From Actinomycetes bacterium (GTDB taxonomy: Bacteria > Actinomycetota > Actinomycetes > Actinomycetales > Cellulomonadaceae): a DNA stretch of 12,442 nucleotides. The notes beneath the pieces are model-generated. The model was not told the origin of the DNA. It saw nothing but the letters and a program-made list of their open reading frames with translations, and did no database searches. The stretch covers positions 1 through 12,442 of the forward strand of contig JAEWYD010000140.1 of the NCBI GenBank assembly GCA_023462275.1, written 5' to 3'. Positions 7,273 through 12,442 of this stretch are shown one piece after another. Every line of letters starts with the position of its first letter. Position 1 is the stretch's first letter. A program made the position numbers and the translations under genes.

Positions 7273-7508
7273 CCACCCTCGCCGAGCGGGTCGAGGGCGC
7301 GCTCGCGCAGGGCGCGACGGTCGACACCGTCGCGCGTCGGCTCGGGATGCCGGCGGCGCTGGTCCAGGTGGTCGTGGACGGGCTGGCGGCGGCGGGCCGG
7401 CGCGGTGCGACGACGTGCGCGCCCACGGGGTGCCCGACGTCGCGCGAGACCGCTCCGGCGACGTGCCTGGGCTGCCCGCTCGTCCCGCTCGGCCGCGCCC
7501 GCCGGTAG
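7269..7508 (+). CDS. FeoC-like Cys-rich winged-helix protein
   Basis: 79-residue product of the third feo gene. Residues about 3-45 form a predicted small helix-turn-helix (AERVEGALAQGATVDTVARR, then LVQVVVDGLAAAG), and the tail holds four cysteines at 50, 55, 66 and 69 (C-x4-C-x10-C-x2-C). FeoC proteins of enterobacteria combine a winged helix with a Cys cluster that can bind Fe-S and affect FeoB stability or activity, so the arrangement and operon position point to the same role. Sequence identity to classical FeoC is not evident by eye. It overlaps the feoB stop in GTGA (7269-7272), with GAGG at 7260-7263 as Shine-Dalgarno. It is too short to stand out from surrounding open frames, but the coupling and motif support it. 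Confidence 0.8.
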   Translation: MTTLAERVEGALAQGATVDTVARRLGMPAALVQVVVDGLAAAGRRGATTCAPTGCPTSRETAPATCLGCPLVPLGRARR

Positions 7509-7546
7509 CCGTCCCGGCAGGCGGATCGCGGCATCACGGTGAATCC

Positions 7547-7595
7547 GGACATATCTCCACAGGGTGTGCACAAAGATGTGGAACATGGGATGTCC
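7547..7595. repeat. Nested inverted repeats in convergent spacer
   Basis: The spacer 7509-7604 between feoC and the MFS gene holds no gene. GGACAT (7547-7552) pairs with ATGTCC (7590-7595), and TCCACA (7556-7561) pairs with TGTGGA (7577-7582), enclosing the perfect 8-bp palindrome TGTGCACA (7565-7572). The 60 bases 7541-7600 contain 32 G/C, far below the surrounding region. A bidirectional terminator is possible, but the arms are weak and interrupted; a protein-binding site is an alternative. Confidence 0.4.
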
Positions 7596-7604
7596 ACGCG
7601 GCGC

Positions 7605-8799
7605 TCAGCCGCCGTCCACCCGCCGGTAGGCCGGCGTTCCCCACGCCAGCACGGCGAGCGCCACGACGAACGCGCCGGCGATCACGCCCGCCATCGCGAC
7701 GGCCCCGCCGCCCAGCACGCCCACGAGCGAGCCGATGACGCCGCCCCCGCCGGCCTGGAGGAAGCCGATGACCGCGGCGGCGCTCCCCGTGCCGCGAGAG
7801 GGCGAGGGCGGCGGCGTTGGACATGATGATGCCGATCGAGCCCACGATGAGCCACAGCAGGACGACGAGCCCGACGAGCCCCCCGACGCCGGTCACGGCA
7901 GCGGCGACGAGGACGCCCGCGAGCGCCGTCGCGAGCGGCAGGCCGAAGCGCAGCAGGCGCACGGGCCCCAGCCGGGGCACGAGCGCGGCGTTGAGCTGGG
8001 CGACGACCACCTGCGCGACGCCGACGATCGCGAAGACCGCGGCGAACTGACCGGTCGTCAGCCCGTGCTCGCGCTGGAACACCCACGACGACCCGGAGAC
8101 GTACGCCAGCAGCACGCCCATCACGAACCCTGGCAGCACGGCGTACCCCAGGAACACCCGGTCGTGCGCAATGGCCGCGTAGCCGCGGAACGCCGTCCGC
8201 AGGCCCCGGGCGGCGCGCCGCTCGGGCGGCAGGGTCTCGGGCAGGAACGCCAGCACGACCAGGCCGATGACCGCGCCGAGCCCGGCGAGCGCGAGGAACA
8301 CGGCGCGCCAGCCCCAGTGCTGCGCGACGAACCCGCCGACCGAGGGCGCAAGGAGCGGCGCCGCGCCGATGACGAGCATCAGGCGCGACAGCAGCCGGGC
8401 CGCCAGCGCGCCGGAGTACGTGTCGCGCACCACCGCCATCGCGACGACCGACCCGCCCGCGGCGGCGAAGCCCTGGAGCACGCGCAGCGTGATGAGCTCC
8501 CCGACGCCGCCGACCCGGGCGCACAGCAGCGAGAGCACGACGTGCACGGCGATACCGCACAGGGCAGGGAGGCGTCGCCCGAACCGGTCGGTGACCGGCC
8601 CAATGAGCAGCTGGCCGACCGCGCCGCCGATGAGCGTGCCCGTGATGGTCAGCTGGACGCCCGCGGCGGACGAGCCGAGGTCGGCCGCGACCTCAGGGAG
8701 CGACGGTAGGTAGAGGTCCGTGCTCACGGCCGGGAGCAGCGTGAGCGAGCCGACGACGGCGACGAGCCCGCCGCCCGAGGCCCGCCGCGCTCCGGTCAC
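7605..8799 (-). pseudogene. Bcr/CflA-type MFS drug efflux transporter, frameshifted
   Basis: Twelve-helix proton-coupled exporter of the DHA1 Bcr/CflA group. From the GTG at 8799, 338 codons read STDLYLPSLPEVAADLG (26-42), motif A GQLLIGPVTDRFGRR (62-76) and motif C GAAPLLAPSVGG (145-156), up to SNAAALALSRHG. The frame then goes wrong at the CCCC run 7785-7788. Skipping one base restores the expected SAAAVIGFLQAGGGGVIGSL, and the last two helices continue to the TGA at 7605-7607, giving about 397 residues, the normal length. The shift is therefore one extra base or a net loss of two. Without correction the frame runs on to 7534 with an Arg-rich, non-membrane tail. Homopolymer sequencing error and a true inactivating mutation are both possible. 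Translation probably starts leaderless at 8799; the in-frame ATG at 8907 would lie outside the promoter. Confidence 0.85.
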
Positions 8800-8805
8800 C
8801 TTGCG

Positions 8806-8811
8806 AGTATC
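8806..8811 (-). promoter_or_regulatory. Possible -10 element of the MFS gene
   Basis: On the minus strand GATACT, one base from TANNNT and four of six of TATAAT, is followed by 6 nt and the GTG at 8799. There is no spaced Shine-Dalgarno. Confidence 0.45.
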
Positions 8812-8814
8812 CCA

Positions 8815-8828
8815 TCGGATCGATTCGA
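8815..8828. promoter_or_regulatory. 14-bp palindrome, possible operator of the MFS gene
   Basis: TCGGATCGATTCGA is a palindrome with one mismatched base pair, centred on ATCGAT. Relative to a start at 8799 it spans about -16 to -29, between the -10 and -35 positions, where repressors of efflux genes often bind. No regulator gene is next to it, so the binding protein is unknown. Confidence 0.4.
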
Positions 8829-8876
8829 GCCGCAGGGGTTCCGCTCCCCCGGGCGGCCGGCGTCGGACCCGGGCGG

Positions 8877-8882
8877 CATGCT
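8877..8882 (+). promoter_or_regulatory. Possible -10 element of the SRAP gene
   Basis: CATGCT differs from TANNNT only at the first base and is followed by 6 nt (GGGCCC) and the ATG at 8889. No Shine-Dalgarno is seen. The divergent MFS promoter lies within the same 89-bp spacer. Confidence 0.4.
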
Positions 8883-8888
8883 GGGCCC

Positions 8889-9674
8889 ATGTGCGGACGC
8901 TACGCATCGTTCCGGGAAGCGCAGGACCTGGCGGACGCGTTCGCCGTCGCGCCGCCCGACGTCGCGGACGACGCCGACCTCCTCCCCCCGTCCTGGAACC
9001 TCGCGCCGACGGATCCGGCCCGCGTCGTTGTGGAGCGCGAGCACGACGGCGAGGTGACCCGTTCGCTGCGGGTGGTGCGGTGGGGACTGGTGCCGGGGTG
9101 GGCGAAAGACCCGTCGATCGGCTCCCGGATGATCAACGCACGCGTCGAGACGCTGACCACCAAGCCCGCGTTCCGCAAGGCCGCCGCCGCGCGCCGGTGC
9201 CTGGTGCCGGCCGAGGGCTACTACGAGTGGCAGGCCCCCGACGGCGCCACGAGCGACTCCCCGAAGGGGAAGCGGCCCAAGCAGCCGTTCTGGATCCACC
9301 CGGCCGACGGCGGCCTGCTCGCCTTCGCGGGCCTGTACGAGTTCTGGCGGGACCGCTCGCGCGCCGACGACGACCCGCTGCGCTGGCTCGTGACGATGAC
9401 GATCGTGACGGGCGGCGCGGTCACGGACGACCCGGCGATCGCCGCGCTCCACGACCGGCGGCCCGTCATCCTCGACCCGGACGCCTGGGACGCGTGGCTC
9501 GACCCTCGTCTGACCGAGCCGGACGCCGTCCTCGAGCTGGCGCACCGGCCGCCGCCGCGGCTCGTGGCGCGGCCCGTGTCGACCGAGGTGAACCGGGTGG
9601 GGACGAACGGGCCGGAGCTGATCGACCCCGTCGAGCTGGCGCAGCCCCCGACCCTCGACCTACCCCTCGGCTGA
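8889..9674 (+). CDS. SRAP/HMCES-type abasic-site DNA-protein crosslink protein
   Basis: Member of the SOS response-associated peptidase family (YedK in E. coli, HMCES in humans), which shields abasic sites in single-stranded DNA by forming a thiazolidine crosslink through Cys2 after Met1 is removed. All expected active-site residues are visible in the 261 residues: Cys2 in MCGRY, Asn83 in INARVET, Glu113 in EGYYEW and His188 in ALHDRRP. PSWNLAPT (34-41) and WGLVPGWAKD (65-74) are also typical. The HDRMP segment reads HDRRP here. The requirement for Cys at position 2 fixes the ATG at 8889. Residues 118-132 hold a charged insert. The last 15 bases overlap the convergent cyclase gene. No LexA-type box was recognised in the spacer, so SOS control is not shown. 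Confidence 0.95.
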   Translation: MCGRYASFREAQDLADAFAVAPPDVADDADLLPPSWNLAPTDPARVVVEREHDGEVTRSLRVVRWGLVPGWAKDPSIGSRMINARVETLTTKPAFRKAAAARRCLVPAEGYYEWQAPDGATSDSPKGKRPKQPFWIHPADGGLLAFAGLYEFWRDRSRADDDPLRWLVTMTIVTGGAVTDDPAIAALHDRRPVILDPDAWDAWLDPRLTEPDAVLELAHRPPPRLVARPVSTEVNRVGTNGPELIDPVELAQPPTLDLPLG

Positions 9675-10652
9675 CGGCACCCCGACGACGCGCACGGGGG
9701 CCAGGCGCCCGACGCCGGCGACGTCCCGCTCCGGCATCCCCTCGAGCGCGAAGCCGGACAGCAGCTCGGCCGTCGCAGGGTCGGTGAGCACCGTGCCGGG
9801 CGCCGCCTCGCCCGTCAGCCGGGCCGCGACGTTCACCGAGGCCCCGAACACGTCGCCGAACCGCGACAGCATCCGGCCCCATACGAAGCCGACGCGGACC
9901 GGCGTCGGCGAGCCCGCGCCGAAGTCCTCCGCGAGCGCGAGCGCGATGCGGGCGCCCGTCACGGCGTCGTCGGCCACGAAGAGCACGGCGTCGCCGATCG
10001 TCTTGACGACGCGGCCACCGCGCGAGGTCACCACGTCCGCGCTGCGCTCCTCGAAGTCGCGGATGAACGCGGCGAGCTCGGGCGACGTCATCGTCGCCGT
10101 CCGGACGGTGAAGGCGACGATGTCCGCGAAGCCGACCGCGCGCGCCAGGGGCAGGGAGTCCGTCGGCACGTTGCGCGCCTCCCCGAACTCGCTGACGAAG
10201 CGGGCGGCGAGGGCTGCCATGTGCCGCCGCCACGCGTGCACCATCTGCTGCTCCAGCAGCGGTGCGACCGCCCGCATCCGGTCGATGAGGACGAGCCGCG
10301 CGCTGGCGTCGTCGAGGTCGTAGCGCTCGGCGTAGTCCTCGACGAGCGTCTCGGCCTGCCACATCGCCATGCGCTCGGTCAGGTGCCCGACCGAGCGCTC
10401 GAGCGACAGCATCCCGGACCGGCTCGTCCCGCTGGCCTCCGCGGCGCGCACCAGCTCGCCGACGACGCGGGCGTCCTCCTCCGTGAACTCCACGGCGTCG
10501 GGGTCGCCCACGGGCATGCCGAGCCCGCGCCAGAACAGCGCGACCGCCGCCTCCTCCACGCCCGCCCGCTCGGCCAGCTGGGCCAGCGTGAGCGTCCGCG
10601 GCCCGCCGAGGAGCTGGTCCTCGAGCCGTCGGAACGTCCAGGAGTCGGGCAC
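9660..10652 (-). CDS. Class III adenylate cyclase with N-terminal regulatory domain
   Basis: Predicted soluble enzyme making cAMP from ATP, 330 residues from the GTG at 10652. The C-terminal cyclase domain (about 170-325) keeps both metal-binding Asp residues, Asp177 in FADIVAFT and Asp221 in KTIGDAVLF. The adenine-selecting pair Lys217 and Asp267 and the transition-state residues Asn274 and Arg278 in ASVNVAAR are also kept, so it should be active and ATP-specific. The N-terminal 160 residues start with a MerR-like helix pair, LTLAQLAERAGVEEAAVALFWRGLG (21-45), resembling the regulatory domain of mycobacterial Rv1264 and Rv2212, where it mediates pH-dependent autoinhibition. No membrane segment is seen. 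TACCCT plus 6 nt supports the GTG start; a longer reading from 10691 would pass through the promoter. It lies downstream of a strong terminator, so it is probably transcribed alone. Confidence 0.92.
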   Translation of the reverse strand: MPDSWTFRRLEDQLLGGPRTLTLAQLAERAGVEEAAVALFWRGLGMPVGDPDAVEFTEEDARVVGELVRAAEASGTSRSGMLSLERSVGHLTERMAMWQAETLVEDYAERYDLDDASARLVLIDRMRAVAPLLEQQMVHAWRRHMAALAARFVSEFGEARNVPTDSLPLARAVGFADIVAFTVRTATMTSPELAAFIRDFEERSADVVTSRGGRVVKTIGDAVLFVADDAVTGARIALALAEDFGAGSPTPVRVGFVWGRMLSRFGDVFGASVNVAARLTGEAAPGTVLTDPATAELLSGFALEGMPERDVAGVGRLAPVRVVGVPSAEG

Positions 10653-10658
10653 CGGCCC

Positions 10659-10664
10659 AGGGTA
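10659..10664 (-). promoter_or_regulatory. -10 element of a probable leaderless cyclase promoter
   Basis: On the minus strand TACCCT fits TANNNT and is followed by 6 nt and the GTG at 10652. No Shine-Dalgarno is present. This decides the start against the in-frame ATG at 10691. Confidence 0.6.
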
Positions 10665-10686
10665 GGCCGATGTGACGTGCGCCACG

Positions 10687-10730
10687 CGCACGGACCGCCC
10701 ACCCGGCGTGCCGGATGGGCGGTCCGTGCG
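10687..10730 (-). terminator. Strong hairpin terminator after the protease gene
   Basis: Two 20-nt arms (10687-10706 and 10711-10730) flank a 4-nt loop and pair at 19 positions. The only exception is 10702 with 10715, which is C-A in plus-strand RNA but a G-U wobble in minus-strand RNA, so the stem is fully paired only on the strand of the protease gene. It begins 44 nt past the protease stop. There is no U-run, as is common in high-GC actinobacteria. Confidence 0.85.
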
Positions 10731-10740
10731 GTGCCGCGGC

Positions 10741-10778
10741 TCACCCGTGCGTCACCCGTGCGTCACCCGTGCGTCACC
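10741..10778. repeat. 11-bp tandem repeat, 3.5 copies, at the protease stop
   Basis: TCACCCGTGCG repeats exactly at 10741, 10752 and 10763, with a 5-bp partial copy at 10774-10778. Read on the minus strand each copy carries TGA, and the first of these (10776-10774) is the protease stop codon. Because the period is 11, the following TGAs fall in the other two frames and then again in the first. Confidence 0.9.
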
Positions 10779-12442
10779 AGGAGAGCGCCAGCGAGTAGGC
10801 GCCGGAGCTGCCCGTGGCGCCCGAGTAGAACGTGACCCGCGGGTAGAAGGTCGCGGTGGCCGACCCGGTGTTCCGGTACGTCACCGTGTCCACCGACCCC
10901 CGACCCGCGGTGCTCGAGGCGACGCGCGAGCCGCCGGAGTTGTACAGGTACAGGTCGTAGTCCGACGTCGAGCCGGGCGTCAGCGACACGGTGAGCGTCG
11001 CACCGGCCGGCACCCGCACCGCGAAGTAGTCGGTGTCGCTCGAGGAGCCCATGGTGCCCGTGACGGTCCCGGCGGCGGAGACGGCGTCGGCGGTCGCGCG
11101 GGTGTCGTTGGGCTCGGACTCCGTCGGCGTGGCGGGCGGCGTCGACGGCGTCTGGCCGGCGGCGGCGTGCACGGCCGCGTCGGCGTCGAGCATGCCGGCG
11201 CCGCAGCCGCTGCAGGAGGCCACGAAGGGCCGGGCGGTCGACTTCAGCAGGCTCTCCACCTGGTCCGGCGTGAGGCCGGGGTTGGCGGAGACCATCAGCG
11301 CGGCGACGGCGGCCACGTGCGGCGCGGCCATCGAGGTGCCCTGGTAGTAGCCGTAGGTGTCCGAGCCCGGCGTCGTCGTGCCGCTGTTGAGCGTGGACAG
11401 GACGCCGTTGGCCGTCGCGCCGCTCTGGTCGCCACCCGGGGCGGCGAGGTCCACGAGCGAGCCGTAGTTGGAGTAGTACGCCCGCGCCCCGCTCGGCCCG
11501 AACGCCGCCACCGCCACCACGCCGGTGCAGTTCGCGGGGCTCGAGGTGGAGACGTTCGCGTTCTCGTTGCCCGCCGCGACCACGACGACCGCGCCGTTCG
11601 CGCGCGCCGTCGTGATGGCCCGCTGGGAGGTGGTGTCGCAGGTGCCCGTGCCGCCGAGCGACATGTTGATCACGCGCGCCGGGTTCGGGTTGGCCGGGAC
11701 GCCGGAGACGCTGCCGCCGGAGGCCCACACGATCGCGTCGGCGATGTCGGACGTGTACCCGCCGCAGCGGCCCAGGACGCGCACCGGCACCACCTTCGCC
11801 GCCGGCGCGATACCCGCGACGCCGACACCGTTGCCCGTGACCGCGGCGATCGTGCCGGCCACGTGGGTGCCGTGCCAGCTCGACGGGTAGCCCTTCCAGC
11901 CGGTCTCGCACTGGTTCGCGGTCGTCCAGTCGCCGGGGTCGCTCGCGTCGGAGTCCCGGGCGCCGCCGTCGTTGGCGACCTGGGCGTCGGAGATCATGTC
12001 GTAGCCGCCCACGAGGTTGCCCGCGAGGTCGGCGTGCGGGCGGAAGCCGGTGTCGATGACGGCGACCTTCGCACCGGCGCCGCGCGTGACGTCCCACGCG
12101 CCGAGCAGGTGGATGCCGACGGTGGCGTTCTGCAGCGGCCACTGGTCGGTCCAGCGGGGGTCGTTCGGGGCGTCGGCGAGCGGGACCATGATCCGGTCCG
12201 GCTCGGCGTACTCGACGCCCGGGTCGGCCGCCGCGACGGCCTGGGCGACGGCGGCCACCTGGTCGAGCGGCAGGCGCTCGCCGAGCGTCCACACCTGCCC
12301 GCCGGCGGACGTGTCACGGACGCGCTCGGCGGCGACGCCGAGGCCGCGCACGGCCCGCTGCACGCGGTCGCTGCGCTGCGCCTGCACCTCCGCGCCGGCC
12401 GAGCCGCTCGGCGCGACGGCGCGGTACTGGACGATGAAGCGG
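10774..12442 (-). CDS. Secreted subtilisin-like serine protease (S8) with PPC domain, 5' partial
   Basis: Extracellular protease. 555 residues are visible; the frame is open to the window edge, so the signal peptide and start lie outside. Counting from the edge, residues 1-85 resemble an inhibitor I9 propeptide (RFIVQYR to VEYAEPDRIM). The S8 domain has the full triad: Asp130 in VAVIDTG, His190 in HGTHVAGT and Ser370 in GTSMAAP. The oxyanion Asn292 lies in AAGNEN. Cysteines at 178, 226, 268, 305, 410 and 413 suggest disulfides, as in secreted actinobacterial and Lysobacter/Xanthomonas-type S8 proteases. A Pro/Thr linker (431-440) leads to a C-terminal PPC domain (about 441-555) starting ESEPNDT, usually removed or used for substrate contact after export. 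A GTG at 12387 lies inside the propeptide and is not a plausible start. Confidence 0.95.
   Translation of the reverse strand, partial: RFIVQYRAVAPSGSAGAEVQAQRSDRVQRAVRGLGVAAERVRDTSAGGQVWTLGERLPLDQVAAVAQAVAAADPGVEYAEPDRIMVPLADAPNDPRWTDQWPLQNATVGIHLLGAWDVTRGAGAKVAVIDTGFRPHADLAGNLVGGYDMISDAQVANDGGARDSDASDPGDWTTANQCETGWKGYPSSWHGTHVAGTIAAVTGNGVGVAGIAPAAKVVPVRVLGRCGGYTSDIADAIVWASGGSVSGVPANPNPARVINMSLGGTGTCDTTSQRAITTARANGAVVVVAAGNENANVSTSSPANCTGVVAVAAFGPSGARAYYSNYGSLVDLAAPGGDQSGATANGVLSTLNSGTTTPGSDTYGYYQGTSMAAPHVAAVAALMVSANPGLTPDQVESLLKSTARPFVASCSGCGAGMLDADAAVHAAAGQTPSTPPATPTESEPNDTRATADAVSAAGTVTGTMGSSSDTDYFAVRVPAGATLTVSLTPGSTSDYDLYLYNSGGSRVASSTAGRGSVDTVTYRNTGSATATFYPRVTFYSGATGSSGAYSLALSW

Noticed and set aside
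7553..7597. DnaA-box-like nonamers (7/9 to TTATCCACA or TTGTCCACA)
   Set aside because: Only imperfect matches, few of them, and no dnaA, dnaN or other origin gene nearby.
7598..7612. 5-bp GCGGC/GCCGC stem at the MFS stop as terminator
   Set aside because: Stem too short, overlaps the stop codon, and common by chance in GC-rich DNA.
10763..12292. 509-codon second minus-strand frame over the protease gene
   Set aside because: Shadow of the S8 protease, which has the intact catalytic triad in the other frame.
1..12442. CRISPR arrays, insertion sequences, tRNA or rRNA genes, prophage signs
   Set aside because: No spaced repeats, transposase motifs, cloverleaf-like sequence or phage genes were seen; gene content looks like ordinary chromosome.

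Overview
The window is very GC-rich (roughly 73-75% by eye), with G/C in almost every third codon position, several GTG starts and no insertion sequence, tRNA or rRNA. Gene content fits a high-GC actinobacterium: an actinobacterial FeoA/FeoB/FeoC-like set, a DtxR-type iron box, a CebR-like cellulose-regulon operator, and an adenylate cyclase resembling mycobacterial Rv1264/Rv2212. A cellulolytic Micrococcales member (Cellulomonas-like) is my guess; the sequence does not prove it.

Layout, left to right. 1-96: a perfect 10-bp hairpin and the tail-side spacer of pgi. 97-1773 (-): glucose-6-phosphate isomerase. 1774-1940: divergent promoter region with a CebR-like operator. 1941-3728 (+): exported GH3 beta-glucosidase of the exo-1,4-beta-glucosidase type, followed after 18 nt by a phosphinothricin-acetyltransferase-like GNAT (3747-4250). 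4305-5162 (+): DUF72/YecE protein. 5160-7508 (+): ferrous-iron operon feoA-feoB-feoC-like, joined by two GTGA overlaps and preceded by a DtxR/IdeR-type box that overlaps the DUF72 stop codon. 7509-7604: convergent spacer with nested inverted repeats in a lower-GC patch. 7605-8799 (-): Bcr/CflA-type MFS efflux gene broken by one frameshift near 7785-7788. 8889-9674 (+): SRAP/HMCES-type abasic-site protein, divergent from the MFS gene and overlapping tail-to-tail by 15 bp with a class III adenylate cyclase (9660-10652, -). 10687-10730: strong terminator hairpin, then an 11-bp tandem repeat that puts stop codons in all three frames after the last gene. 10774-12442 (-): secreted subtilisin-type protease with a C-terminal PPC domain, 5' end outside the window.

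Two regulatory themes join these genes. First, all seven visible genes that open a transcription unit (pgi, GH3, DUF72, feoA, MFS, SRAP, cyclase) have a TANNNT or one-mismatch hexamer ending 6-7 nt before the start codon and no usable Shine-Dalgarno, the pattern of leaderless mRNAs. The three downstream operon genes (GNAT, feoB, feoC) have a Shine-Dalgarno instead. Second, operator-like palindromes sit at the expected place over three of these promoters: CebR-like for GH3, DtxR-like for feo, and an unassigned 14-bp palindrome for the MFS gene. I see no unmistakable new biological system; the interest lies in the start-site architecture, the regulatory sites, the Cys-rich FeoC-like protein and the broken efflux gene.
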